Shown: positions 32,216-43,954 of the stretch, one piece after another
Layout of the letters: each line of letters starts with the position of its first letter
Numbering within the stretch: position 1 is the stretch's first letter
Source: Persicaria tinctoria
Lineage: Eukaryota; Streptophyta; Magnoliopsida; Caryophyllales; Polygonaceae
Reading direction: 5' to 3'
Assembly (NCBI GenBank): GCA_037127255.1
Contig: JBANSL010000001.1
Coordinates: 34,959,001-35,023,000, forward strand
Length of the DNA stretch: 64,000 nucleotides
Made by a program: the position numbers and the translations under genes
Notes under the pieces: generated by a model
What the model was told of the DNA's origin: nothing
Databases searched by the model: none
The model's input: only the letters and a program-made list of their open reading frames with translations

Positions 32216-33300
32216 GTATGCTTCTCTAAGATTCTGGTTCTCGGATGATTCAGTCATTATCTTCGTCGATCAGTGTTCGTAAGTTATAAGCATTAGACTT
32301 CATTGATGAGCTCAAATGTTGATTTTCCTTGATGTAATATCATCTGAAATGATATTCTTTATTTTAATATCAGGAAGCCATTGCAGTTCCATGGAGAAAC
32401 CTTCCTAAGAGATTATCAAAGCTTTACTACTAACTATTAAAAAATGCAGTCGTCTTTCACTGAAACTTAAATCTCGGATTCACTCCTTGGGAGATTGCTA
32501 GAAGGCAGAAGAGTGTTTCCTCCTGTATGTGCTAAAACCAATTGTTGTTCATTTTCCATAACTTTTTAACATGATAGCTTTCACTGAATTATGTTGAAAT
32601 ATTGGTAATTACTTGTACAGGAGGTTATAAAGGTGATTTTTGGGAAAGGGGAGCCTCTAAAAAATTCCTTCTTCTACAATGCAATGAATGGAAAAGGCGC
32701 CATTGAGGACATTTCTTGCCCCAATGTTAGTTGTTATGGTTTGTAAGTACACATGATTAATGTCGAATTTTGTGTTCAAAGAGTTCTTATTGTTCGCTTC
32801 TGTTTATGTGTTGCGGGTGGAAATAAATGGACAAGTCTTCTCTAGAGGAATTGGATTAACAAGGGGAGGCTAAAGTCAAAGTATTGATCAATTTTCTACA
32901 CCCTTGCATCACATCAAGTAAACAAAACATGAACCTTTATAATTACATATCTAAAAAAAGGCGTTGAAAGTAATAAGAAAGTGCTTTTGTCTATTTATGA
33001 AACTGAAAATAGCCATGATGCAGCTTTTAGCTTAAATTCTACATTTCTATATTTCCTGCAGCGCTTTTAGTTTATATGAACCGTAGGTAAATAATACTCT
33101 TCGGAAGCCTTGCTCAAGCTTGAGTAGGGAAAGTATATTTTTTACAACTAGCTAAAAAAATGGTTTCAAGATGTATTCCATATATAAGAATAGTTAGTAA
33201 AATCAGTTCACCATGCAACACTTCTTTTCAATGTATCTTACTATTATTTTGACGTTGGACTTTAGATCAACAAATTTTAATAATCACCCATGGATAGAGT
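32216..33300. other. CACTA-2 interior with exon-like scraps
   Basis: Exon-like pieces near 32374-32480 and 32623-32745 (reading VIFGKGEPLKNSFFYNAMNG, ending in a stop at CYGL). Not recognised. The rest is intron-like. Confidence 0.4.
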
Positions 33301-33309
33301 AAGCAGTTC

Positions 33310-34004
33310 CTATGTTCCACGGACACGGACACGGGGACACGATACGATACAGGTACGGGGAAACGACATTTCAAAAATTATAGGATATGATACGTCAAGG
33401 ACACGGCAACATAAATAATATGTTGTTTTAAAGGTCTAAATATAACTAATAGATATATCAATAAATTGAATATAGATATTAAATAAATTGAATATAGATA
33501 TTAAATATATTGAATTCATTATGGTATTTTTCTTAAATAAATTGAATATATAGGTATTAATTTCAGAACTTATAGAAAAAGTGATATTCTTAATGGGTTT
33601 TGAGTTGTTTTAGTTATTGGGCCAAATTTAGGGTTTTTGTTGGGAATGCATTAGCGGGCCTAGGTTAAACCATCCCTTCCCTAATCTTCTTCTTCTCTGT
33701 CAGCCACTCAGACACCTCTTCTTCTCCGTTCTTCCCTCATATCAGGCTCTCCTCTGTTCGTCCCTCCTACTCTCCTAGTCAATTGCAGAGACAGTGCATT
33801 AGAGACGCTTCCCTCCTACCATGCTCTCTTCTCTGTTCTCCTCATCTTCTTTATTCTTCCCTCTTGTGCTCTATTGTCGTTTCTTCCCGGTCTCCGACAC
33901 GTTGACCGTGACCGACACATATCCGTTGTGTCGCATCCGTGTCGCCGTGTCGTCCCGTGTCCGACACATAAAACGGTGGCCGACGGCGTGTCCGTGCAAC
34001 ATAG
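33310..34004. mobile_element. hAT-2: hAT-type MITE in CACTA-2
   Basis: 695 bp; perfect 8-bp duplication AGCAGTTC (33302-33309, 34005-34012). Termini CTATGTTCCACGGACACG and, inverted, CTATGTTGCACGGACACG. Inner CGGACACGG repeats on the left are mirrored by CCGTGTCCG on the right. No transposase. Confidence 0.87.
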
Positions 34005-34092
34005 AGCAGTTCATGGTAAGTTCAGACCAAGCCCTTGCCCTCTGCAACTATTTATCACTTCAATCATATTGAACTGATCATTTTCTTCTCAG

Positions 34093-34232
34093 TTTCCACC
34101 AAGGAAATCATTCTTGGTACTAAAAATGGCCAACTCCATGAGATGGTTGTGGATGAGAAGGATAAAAAAGAGAAATATATAAAGTTTCTTTTTGAGCTAA
34201 ATGAACTTCCAGAAGCTATTATGGGCTTGCAG
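34093..34232 (+). pseudogene. VPS18: Captured VPS18 exon
   Basis: Single open exon between CTTCTCAG and CAG|GTAATC. It reads STKEIILGTKNGQLHEMVVD, then EKDKKEKYIKFLFELNELPE, then AIMGLQ. This matches the N-terminal beta-propeller part of plant VPS18, a core subunit of the HOPS/CORVET vacuole tethering complexes. It is uninterrupted with good splice signals, so it could still be spliced into a transcript, but the rest of the ~1000-residue gene is not here. Confidence 0.8.
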
Positions 34233-34825
34233 GTAATCCCTCATCATTTATCACAGAATTATTAAACCTCGTGAAATTCAAGATGTTTCCATTTTATATG
34301 ATTTTGTGATGAAAAACAAGTTTTCAACGGTACTTTCCAAAGTCTTGTCTTTAACATAATGTTGCAGTGAATCGTTCATTGACATACTGTTTTCTGTGCA
34401 ATGGTCATTGGAAGTGTCATCTCGACTTGTATTTGGCAGGATGAGAAGGTAGAAGTGCAAGGTAAGGCTAGAAGAAGCTGGAACCTTGGAGAAGTCTTGA
34501 AATGGTGCGTGGATGAGTAGGGGTAGAGATTATTTTTGACATTTTTTTTGGTTAAAATGAAGATTTTGACATTTTATTGTATATGTACATTTTATAATTA
34601 TGTATATTTATTTTATATAAATTATGTATTTTTTTAATAAATATAAATTATGTATTTTTTGACATTTTATTTTGTATGTAAATACTAAATTTTGTATAAT
34701 TAATGAAATTTTATTATGTAGGTAAATTGTGGGTATTATTTAATTTTTTTTTTAAAAAAATATTGCACTTTTTAGCTTGGGTCTAAAGAATTCGGGCTAA
34801 AAAGCAGTATTTTTTTTTTAATTTT
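34233..34825. other. CACTA-2 right interior
   Basis: Possible short exon at 34440-34520 (DEKVEVQGKARRSWNLGEVL), then AT-rich TTATGTATTTTT repeats. No gene supported. Confidence 0.4.
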
Positions 34826-35048
34826 ACCCCGCACTTTAGCTACGGCTAGCTGTCGTAGCTTAACCTTCTCTAATTTTCTTGCTACGGCTATATGCCGAAG
34901 CTACCAAATTTTGCCACCCCAAAATTCGCCACCCCCCCCCCCCCCCATTGCCGTAGCTAAGCCGAAGCTAGATGCCTTTTGCCACCCTTTGAAGGCATTT
35001 TGCCACGGCTTTTTGCCGAAGCGAATTTCTTTTTTTTTTTTTGTAGTG
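34826..35048. repeat. CACTA-2 right subterminal repeats and terminus
   Basis: GCTACGGCTAGC, GCCGAAGCTA and TTGCCACGGC words in both orientations, a C homopolymer near 34929-34947, and the terminal TTTTTTGTAGTG. Confidence 0.7.
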
Positions 35049-35051
35049 TTA

Positions 35052-35470
35052 TGATGATGTTGCATAACCAATATATATCATTTTGGATATTGATTATGCC
35101 ACATCGCATTTAAACAAAGTCACAATGATATTATTATTATTTTTACTGAGTGATTTAAGTATTTATATGGGTCCTTTAGTGAAATATCCATAAAAATTGG
35201 CTAAATTAGAGGAGTATCCATATATTTGAAAATTTTGCAAAAGTGTCCATCCCCCTTGCCCCCACCTCAGTGCCCCCAGGCCCCCCCTCGCGTGTCTTTT
35301 TTTTTTCTGTTTTTTTATTTAAAAAAATTTTACATGTCAGCACTTTCAGATATGCAACTATAACCCGATGGTATGCAAATATAATATTATGATATGCAAA
35401 TATAATATTATGTTATGCAAGCTTAAACAACCTTATGGGAAGAATATGCACATGCATTTGTATTTTAAAA
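35052..35470. other. No gene; ATGCAAATATAA repeats
   Basis: 35345-35420 has several ATGCAAATATAA-like words shared with 45370-45650 and 46240-46340, so these places belong to one repeat family. Confidence 0.5.
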
Positions 35471-35483
35471 ATGCATTAATATA

Positions 35484-35530
35484 TCTTGTTTGCACATAAG
35501 CACATCGCTCTACCATTGATTGATTTAAGA
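35484..35530 (-). ncRNA. tRNA-like relic, 5' half only
   Basis: TTGCACATAAGCACATCGCTCTACCATTGA-type text repeats the A-box half of 45138-45203, reading AATGGTAGAGCGATGTGC on the minus strand. The B box is absent. A relic of the same repeat family. Confidence 0.35.
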
Positions 35531-35539
35531 GGCTTTAAA

Positions 35540-36390
35540 ATTGCATTAATGTCAACGTCGATGTTGCTGACACCGACATTCCTCACACCGTTGACACTGA
35601 CATTGTTGACATTGCTGGCACTGCTGACACTGTCACCACTAACATTGCGAACACCACTAACATTTTTCGTATCAGTGTTGACGTTAATGTCGGCTGACGA
35701 CGACATCGGAGATGTTGACGCTCGTGTTGGATGACGATGACGTCGGCTAACACCGACATCGGAGATGCTGACGCTAATGTCGACTAACGTCGACGTCGAA
35801 TATGCTTTTTTCCGTGTCAAAAGCATTGACGTTGACATTACCGATACCGACATCGGAGATGCTGACACTTACGTTGCCGACGTCAACATCGGAGATGCTG
35901 ACGCTGACATCAGAGATGTCAGCTGGCGCCGACATCGATGCTGCCGAAGCTGTTGACGTGGACGTTAGGGATGCTTTATTCGTGTCAACGCTTCTTTTTT
36001 TCGTGTTAGCACTGACACTGACATTGTCGATGCCGACATTCGAGATGCTGATGCTGCTGACGCTGACATCGGTGATGTCGGCTTACACCGACATCAGAGA
36101 TGTTGTTGACACCGACATTCTTGACACCGTTGACACTTACATCAGAGATGCTGACGCCGACGTCGAAAATGCTTTTTTCGTGTCAGCATCACTGATGTTG
36201 ACAATGTTGATGCCGACGTCGAATATGCCGACATTGATGCTAATGTTGCTGACGTCAGACAACCTAACACTGCTAACGTTGACACTGATGTTGATGTTGC
36301 TGACGCTGACATCGGAGATGTCGGCTTACGCCGACATCAATGTTGCGAACGCTGTTGTCGCCTACGACATGTGTCGGATTCTCCTTTAAA
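35540..36390. repeat. Degenerate GACATCGGAGATG array
   Basis: About 850 bp built from short variants of TGACGCTGACATCGGAGATG and CGACATTGATGTTGCTGAC. Many units are self-complementary (GCCGACATC facing GATGTCGGC). Long open frames on both strands (plus 35802-36389, minus 35476-35868) are products of low complexity and read as Leu/Thr/Asp-rich repeats. I do not consider them genes. Confidence 0.7.
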
Positions 36391-37324
36391 GTAGGGGTTT
36401 TTAATTTTTTTTTTGGATTTGTTAATTTAATAATTGCATATTTAAGTAATTAAAGTATTTATTAATTAAAGTATAGAATTTGTCAATAGGATTTTGCCGA
36501 ATCTCTGGTGGTTATGATTTTGGATCAGGTCAAGTGGTTAATTATTCAATTAATTTTCCGATCGGTTACGATTGGATCATGTTGTTACGATTTCATTTCA
36601 TTTTCATATATATACTGAGACTACGTAATTGATTGCAAATGAATTTAGCCGGTAGTAATTGATTCTCTAATTGAAAGATGTAGAGGAAGGTAAGGTTGAC
36701 GTAGACGTAGATTTTATTTTCAACCGAGCTACCCATAACCGAGCTATCCACAATGACAAATATTAAAGGTAGTATAGGAAGCATCGAAAAAAAGGTACGT
36801 TAAATATTATTTTAGTTTATGCATTTCGGTTTGATTGAGTTAAATCAATTGATGATGGAGTTGTTTAATCACGTATGTGCACATTAGTTTAGTTTATTTG
36901 TTTGTGCGGATTAGTTTAGATCGTTATGGAATTCATTATGGAGTTTATGCGTTTGCACTTTTAATTAATCTTTTTTTTTTTTCAGACGATGACAACGTTG
37001 AGTGTAGCACTCGAAAATTTCATTACCTGGACAAGTTACTACAACAACACCTAAACACCACACGAATTCGATGGAATATTATGGTTCGCGTATTAAGAAT
37101 GTCTAGGTCCCTAAGCTACAATGATTCTTGAAAACTTTATTCGATTGACCTGATTTTGATAGATGAAAAGGTAATTGTGTTTAAATATTTATTAGTTTGT
37201 TTGCACTGTCCGATCTAATCATGTATTTAAAATTGAAGGTGTCAATTAGGTTTTGGTCTCGATTGGATTTTATATGTTGATGTGGCGTCTTCTCCTTTAA
37301 TATAGGAATATTAACCAATTAGGT
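36391..37324. other. No gene seen
   Basis: AT-rich intergenic sequence. Confidence 0.5.
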
Positions 37325-38170
37325 ATTTTTCAAATTTTAAACAAACTATTATTTATTATAAATCAAATTACTTATTTAAATATGTAATTAATTAATTCAT
37401 TCATTTTTCTCTAATTCTTAACCGATTGATTTTCTTTTTAATATTCTTTTTATTAATTTCATTAAAATTATTTTGAATCAGATAGTATTGCAATTTTGAA
37501 TTTGAATAACAATTCAGATAAACTTAACTAACTAACAAAATCTAATTTTGGTTTTCTTTTTCTTATTTATTATAAATCATATTACTTATTTAAATATGTA
37601 ATTAATTCATTCATTTATTTTTCCCTAAATCTTAACCAATTGATTCTATTTTTAAATTTCTTTTTATTAATTTCATTAAAATTATTTTGAATTGGATATT
37701 ATTGCAATTTTGAATTTTAATAACAATTCGGATAAACTTAAATAAATTAAAAAATCTAATTGGTTTTCATTTTATTATTTATTATAAATAAAATTACTTA
37801 TTTAAATATATAATTAATTCATTCATTCTTTTTTCCCTAAATCTTAACCGATTGATTTTCTTTTTAAATTTCTTTTTATTAATTTCATTAAAATTATTTT
37901 GAATTTGATATTGTTGCAATTTTGAATTTGAATAACAATTCGGATAAACTGAAATAACTTAAAAAATCTAATTGGTTTTCTTTTTATTATTTATTATAAA
38001 TCAAATTACTTATTTAAATACGTAATTAATTCATTCATTTTCCCTAAATCTTAACCGATTGATTTTATTTTTAAATTTATTTTTATTAATTTCGTTAAAA
38101 TTATTTTGAATTGGATATTATTGCAATTTTGAATTTGAATAACAATTCGAATAAACTTAAATTTACAAAA
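37325..38170. repeat. Satellite-like tandem array, ~212-bp period, four copies
   Basis: Copies can be aligned on CTTATTTAAATA at 37371, 37585, 37797 and 38009 (periods 214, 212, 212). Each unit includes TTCATTCATT, TAACCGATTGATT and ATTGCAATTTTGAATTT. Very AT-rich. Confidence 0.9.
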
Positions 38171-38954
38171 TCTATAATGGATCTTTTCAACAAGATTGAT
38201 ATACAAAAATACCCTTGTGTCTTCAATTCTATAAATTCTATCATATCTCCATCAATGTGTCTTCCTCACTATAAGTTTTAAATGATCATTCTAATTTATT
38301 TTAAATTTCTTGCAATCTTGTCATCGAACTAATTTTTAGCATTTTATCTTTCTACTTTATTTGTTTGTTTGTTTGTTTATAATTTATTCAAATTGACTCT
38401 TAATTAGTATGTGCATGCAATTGTTTGTTTATAGGATAGTGTAAAAGTAAAACTTTGATAATCGACTTGATTTAGTTCAATTTGTGTTTTTCTACCCCCA
38501 CTCAATAACGTTATAGTTTTCGAGTTAAGTAATGTACAAATTTCTATTCTATAATTATAATTTACAAATTCAACTATTAATGTCTTTCTATGGCCTTTTA
38601 ACTTAACGTGGAGGGTTTCATTTCTCTATTGGGATAAAAAGCATTCTCTATATTTTCAAAATCTTATTTCTTTTTCATTAAAATAAATATTTACGCGAGT
38701 TAAAGATGTTATAGGTAATCCAATTCGACCAGTTATCGATTCTCTTGCACTCACATTTATCTAAAAACTAAGATCTATATATATCTTTGTAGTTTTCCGT
38801 TGTTGATTTGAATTCTCATCTCTTCCTTTATTATGTTTCATTTGAAATACATGCAACTGTTAATGAAATCTCTTTTAATATACGTGTGTGTGTGCGCGCG
38901 CAGTAAAAACAAATCTCAACTATTTATACCAAGAGATAAAAACAAATCTCAAGT
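38171..38954. other. No gene seen
   Basis: AT-rich; short TTTG repeat near 38362 and (GT)n/(GC)n near 38886-38900. Confidence 0.5.
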
Positions 38955-41900
38955 TGTAACGGCCCGGAATTATGATTTCCGGGTTACGTTTCAAGGGATG
39001 AAACCCCTTGTTCGGATCTTGCAATCCAGGTACGGGTCGAGGTTTCAACTCATTTTTATAGTCAGTAATAAAGAGGGATTTCGAACCCTGAAAATATCGT
39101 AGGGCCGTTGGGTACCCTTAACCTGTCCTAGGAACTAACTCGCGAAATTCAATTCAAACGGAAGCAAGACGGAAACAAAATTAAGATACAAAGCGCCACG
39201 GCAGAACCGGGTCAAAACCAAAACATAAGCGAATGATTATCATTTATACCAAGTTAGGGAATTAACTAGGTTCTTCGATTCGCCACAAGGAACCCCGTCA
39301 TATAGACATCGAGCACTCAAGTCTGCAGAAAACACCTTTAAAGAAGAACGGGGAAAAGGAGTCAGATCGAGCCACTCATGCGGGACCGGCAGTCCTCGCT
39401 GAGGCCACATAGTATGTGTTATACCTAATAAAGATGCTCTAATGCAATACGAAAGTCAAACACACTAGCATGCTCCTAGTCATAATAATGTGTAAGAATA
39501 CTGTAAAGGGCCCAAGACAATGCCAAGTGGCATATCCCTCTCCTACCTCCACCCCCTTCAGATAGGGCGGAGACTGGCCAGCTCGTGAATGTATTCCATC
39601 ATAATCGGGCGGCACGCATGCCTAACCCGCTCCACAATAAAGCCCGCAGGCATCTCATAATATAAGGAAGTTCATGACTCGATTGACTCAGGGTACCCGA
39701 TGAGGCTGGGCTACCCTATGACCCTAGCAAAGACTCTAGGACTATCACAGATAACGGCCGTTCTGTTTCAAACGCATAAAGTTAGCAGATGCTCATTCAA
39801 TTAGTGCAACCTAAACAGGATACTACATGGCATGCTTTTATGCATATGCAACACTTAACATAAAATGCAACAACAGACATGAATGTCCAACCTGAGTAAG
39901 CCCCCTAGGGAACTTACCTGAAGATGCAGAACAACAAGATAATACAAGTAAGGGCCCAACGCAACTCCAAAGCAATCCAAAAGCAATACACACCTATCAT
40001 CAAGCCATTTCCATAAGCTACCGGATCAACATCCATACACACGAAATCCAAGTTCTCAACATACTCAAAACCAACCGATAGTAAAACCATTTTCCAAAAC
40101 CTTTCCGATATGATCAACATCAACCAAAGTCGTTCTTCCAATTTCCTTCTCAAAATCAACATCATCAAGCCAAGACAAAGTCTCGACATTTGAAATGACA
40201 CTTTTAACATAACTTCAAGCTCAAGATCAAAGAGTTCAAGTTCCGTAAATCCCCTTCTTTAATATTGAATATTAAATTAATGTCTCAAAACTCATTTCCC
40301 AAGGTTTTCCAAACTCTTAAATCTCAAGTTAAGTCAGACTCATTTTTAAAACAATTTCTCAAATCATACCATAGAAATAATTCCGGCATTTCGGCATTCA
40401 ACCAATAAATCATTAAAAGACATTTTCGAAAACTTGAGATTCTCTTTTTAAATAATTAATCATCACTATACATAATTATCATAAACACCAAATATTCTTT
40501 TATTAATAATTTATTTCCAAAAATTCCCAAAATCTCATATTTATATCATCACAAAATGCATATTCCAAATAATACTATTTGAATAATTTATTACTTTTTA
40601 AAACTCAGAAAATATATTTCCATAAAAACATAATATGACTAATAATACGAATAATGTTAAACCAAGATTTATTACTTAGCATATAATATAGCATATCTAT
40701 AAGTAACATAACACATAACATATCATAACAATTAACAATTAAATCCAAACCCAGCAGCCCATAAGAATAGCCCGGAAAGGGAGAGCCCAACCCGAAAAGA
40801 AGGATCCAACCCGAATTGAGGATCCGGATTTGAGCCCATACCCGGAAAATTAGGCCCACAACCCGCCAAATGAAAAGAAAGAAAGGCCCGGAGTCTGCCT
40901 TCTTCAACAATGAACAGGGTTCCTTCAATTTGACGACTGAAATCGGAAGAAAGATGAGGGGAACTAGGCCTCTGACGGCCATTGTTCCCGACCCGAGACT
41001 CGCTCAACCTGACCGACAACAAATTCCGACCAGACTCGACCCAACAGAACCCAAACGCGAGTACAGAAGGAGGAGGAGAAGAAATCTCACCGAGAGGGCT
41101 TCGAGACCCGCCGCAAGAACGCTCGTCGGGATCAGATGCGGCTCACCGGACTCGAAATTAGGGGCTCGGTCTAGGAAGAGAACAAGGGTGGGTTAAAGGT
41201 CGGCCTTTATGGCTGTTCGGAGTGAAAGGAAGAAGAGGAGAATCTTACCGCTCGATTTGGAGAAGAAACAGGGGAAGGATTAGCGTCGATCTCGCCTCAT
41301 CGGAGTCGGGAGCGGTTCTTCGACCGAGCTCGTAGTGGTGAAGCAGGGCCGACGGAGGGAGAGGAGGGAAGCTCGGCGTTAGCGGTGGCTCTCGGGCGGT
41401 GTTGGACGTCAGAGGAGGCTATGGTTTCTGGGCTTGCTGCTGTTCAAGGTGATCGGTGATGCTGGCGGGAGTTGCTGCTGCTGCTGGCGACGTCGGTTCG
41501 GCCTCATCGAGACAAGGGCAGGGCGAGGTTATTGTCGCAGCTTGTTGAATCCGAGAAAGGTGAAAGGTGAAGGCTTTTATTTGAACCGGAAGAAATGGAA
41601 TTAACAAGTGTTATTGGTCTGGGTTCCTCTAGCTACAACAGATGGGTAATGAAACGAAATGGGGAGAACAGATGGGGTTTGTTTTGTTTTCTTTGAGCTG
41701 GGTTTGAATCAGGAGAAAAGAAGGGGGTGTGCTCTGCAAGTGGGGTTGGCGTGGCTGCAGCCTTGCAGGCATAGGGGAGAGGGGGTGCAGTTTTGGCTCT
41801 TTGCCAAATTTAGGCAACAATAGATAAGGGAGGAGGAAGGGGTGAGCTGGAGCCAACCTTGAGTAGGAAAGAGTTGAACAAGGAGTGAGCTGGAATTGGG

Positions 41901-42300
41901 TTGAATGCAAACCGGATAGAAGTGGGAGGAAGAGGACAAGGCAATGTGGTCTCAATATAAATTTCAAATACCCGAAATGAAATCCCGAAACCCATTTGCT
42001 CGATTCTACCCTGACCCGAAATTTTCAAATCGAATTTGTAAATCATTACCGGAATTAAATTAATCTATCCAGACTCGCAACTCGAAAGCGGAATCAAATT
42101 CCGTCAAAAATCAAAATTCTAAAACAATGCCGGAAGGATTTTAAAATACGATTTTTAAGACGAAGATGAGGATTTTCAAATATCCGAATTTTTTTGACCT
42201 AAATCCCTTTTTATTTAATTATTTATTAAAATTTATTATTTAAAAATCCGAGCCTTTATACAAGTATACCTAACAAATCACAATAAACAAATTTACTAAA
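38955..42300. other. Unclassified GC-richer block, possibly an LTR-element remnant
   Basis: Begins TGTAACGGCCCGG, a wording seen at starts of some plant LTRs, with a hairpin (CCCGGAATTATGATTTCCGGG). Most of the block is non-repetitive. 40900-41950 is GC-rich with short frames on both strands, none recognised. No primer site, gag or polymerase was found. It may be a large-derivative (LARD-like) element or part of one. Confidence 0.3.
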
Positions 42301-42422
42301 CAATTTCCAAATATAAATAATACATGTTCATTTACACTGTTCCACGATATAATTGATGACAAATGCATTCAAAGATGACAAATGCATACGAAGAGAAGAA
42401 GAATAAATTAAAGAAAAAAAAA

Positions 42423-43665
42423 AGGAAATCCCGCATGGTGCCCACGAACTTTTGCAAATTCCGCGTGGTGTAAAACGTTTTGAAAAATTCCGTGTGGTGC
42501 CCACGAACTTTTGCAAAAGTCTACATGGTGCCCACGAGTTTTTTCAAAAGTTTATGTAATAACAATAATGGGTTTTAATATTGAAAAATTGAGATTAAAA
42601 ATTATATTATTGTACATTATAATTTGAAAAAACACTCTACAAGATTGGGTATTGGTTTGAATCTTTTTTTAAAATTAGTTTTTTTTTTATATAAATTTTC
42701 TTAGAGATAAACTAACCAATTTTTTTCTCAAAAATCTTACGTCTTTAATTTTTATTTGTTCTCAATATTTAGTTTTTATTTATAAGAAAATGAGGGGAAA
42801 AAAGAACTACGGAGTATTACCCATTGTAAAAAAAATTGATACAAAATTTTAAATATTATAAGAAGATATAAAAACTTTTCCCCATTAAACCAACTTTCAT
42901 ATGAAATAATTTTTCGGTGAATTTTTTTACGTAGTAACCGGGGTTGAAGAATTTAATAACGTGATGTGACATTATAAATTCCCGAAATTCAATTTTTTGT
43001 TAAAACTAAATTTAACCAATTTAATTTTATAAATCGTATTTTAGAGCGAATTATTTACTTATCAAATTTTATAAAAATAAAAATTGGGTATTTAAGAACA
43101 TGGTGTCATACTATTTTCCTATTTTTAATACTCAATTAAAATGTGAAACTTTTAATTGTGTATTACACAAATTATCTCATATGAAAATTGTTTTAATGTG
43201 GAAAAGTGTACGTGTATATCTTCTTGTAATTTTCAAATTTTCTATTAATAATGGTTCATTGTAAATGGGTAATATTACTACATAGTTCTTATTATTTTTT
43301 CCTCATTTCCTTATAAATAAAATCTAAATATTAAGAACAAATAAAAATTAAAGGCGTAAGATTTTTGAGAAAAAAATTTGGTTAGTTTATAGGTAAGAAA
43401 ATGTATATTAAAAATTAGTTTTTAAAAAGATTCAAAATAATACACAATGTTAAGTGTTTTCCAAATTATAATGTGCAATAATATAATTTTTAATCTCAAT
43501 TTTTCAATATTAAAACCCATTATTGTTATCACATAAACTTTTGAAAAAACTCGTGGGCACCATGTAGACTTTTGCAAAAGTTCGTGGACACCACGCGTAA
43601 TTTTTCAAAACTTTTTACACCACGCGGAATTTGCAAAAGTTCGTGGTCACCGCGCGGAATTTCCC
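42423..43665. mobile_element. Long-TIR (Mutator-like) MITE or foldback element
   Basis: About 1.24 kb. The first ~480 bp is the inverted copy of the last ~440 bp. The outer part has sub-repeats of GTGCCCACGAACTTTTGCAA with CCGCGTGGTG between. Flanks are A-runs (AAAAAAA both sides), so a duplication cannot be judged. Long near-identical arms without coding suggest a Mutator-type MITE. Confidence 0.7.
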
Positions 43666-43923
43666 AAAAAAATATTCAACTCTAAATAATAGACCTTTCA
43701 TATATAATTTAAGATTATTTTTACATACATGCATTTGGATACAAATATTAATCAACAATGGGATAAAATTTTGTCTTTAATTACAAATTTTCAAAGTTTT
43801 TTTACTGTTAACTATATAATAATTAACAATGTTTAGATGTGAATAGTGGTACTTAGAGTTTAGACTTTATTTAGAAAAAAAAATTATACATTTTCTAATA
43901 TTGAACATATTAATTTTAAAAAA
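43666..43923. other. No gene seen
   Basis: AT-rich spacer. Confidence 0.5.
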
Positions 43924-43929
43924 AGACCA

Positions 43930-43950
43930 GCACAAAAGTGCGGGTACTAA
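43930..43950 (+). other. Helitron-like 3' terminus (candidate)
   Basis: Hairpin GCACAAAAGTGC followed by GGGTACTAA. Helitrons end with a small hairpin and CTRR. The next base is A rather than the expected T, and no 5' end was found, so this is weak. Confidence 0.3.
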
Positions 43951-43954
43951 ACAA

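Larger units (their letters stand above)
25970..35048. mobile_element. CACTA-2: CACTA transposon carrying gene fragments and three nested insertions
   Basis: Left end CACTACAAAAAATAATAAAA; right end, read inward, CACTACAAAAAAAAAAAG. Duplication TTA at 25967-25969 and 35049-35051. Subterminal zones (25990-26230 and 34830-35020) have repeated GCTACGG/CCGAAGCTA words in both orientations. No transposase seen. It carries a VPS18 exon and unrecognised exon-like pieces. Later insertions: hAT-1 (28588-29321), LARD-1 (29688-32215), hAT-2 (33310-34004); without them it is about 5.1 kb. Confidence 0.87.

Noticed and set aside
34929..34947. C homopolymer as a structural signal
   Set aside because: Likely slippage or assembly noise within the CACTA-2 subterminal region.
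35802..36389. 195-residue protein
   Set aside because: Low-complexity repeat DNA, open on both strands; no domain.
40605..42046. Several 60-125-residue open frames as genes
   Set aside because: Overlapping on both strands, no recognised domain, no consistent codon pattern.
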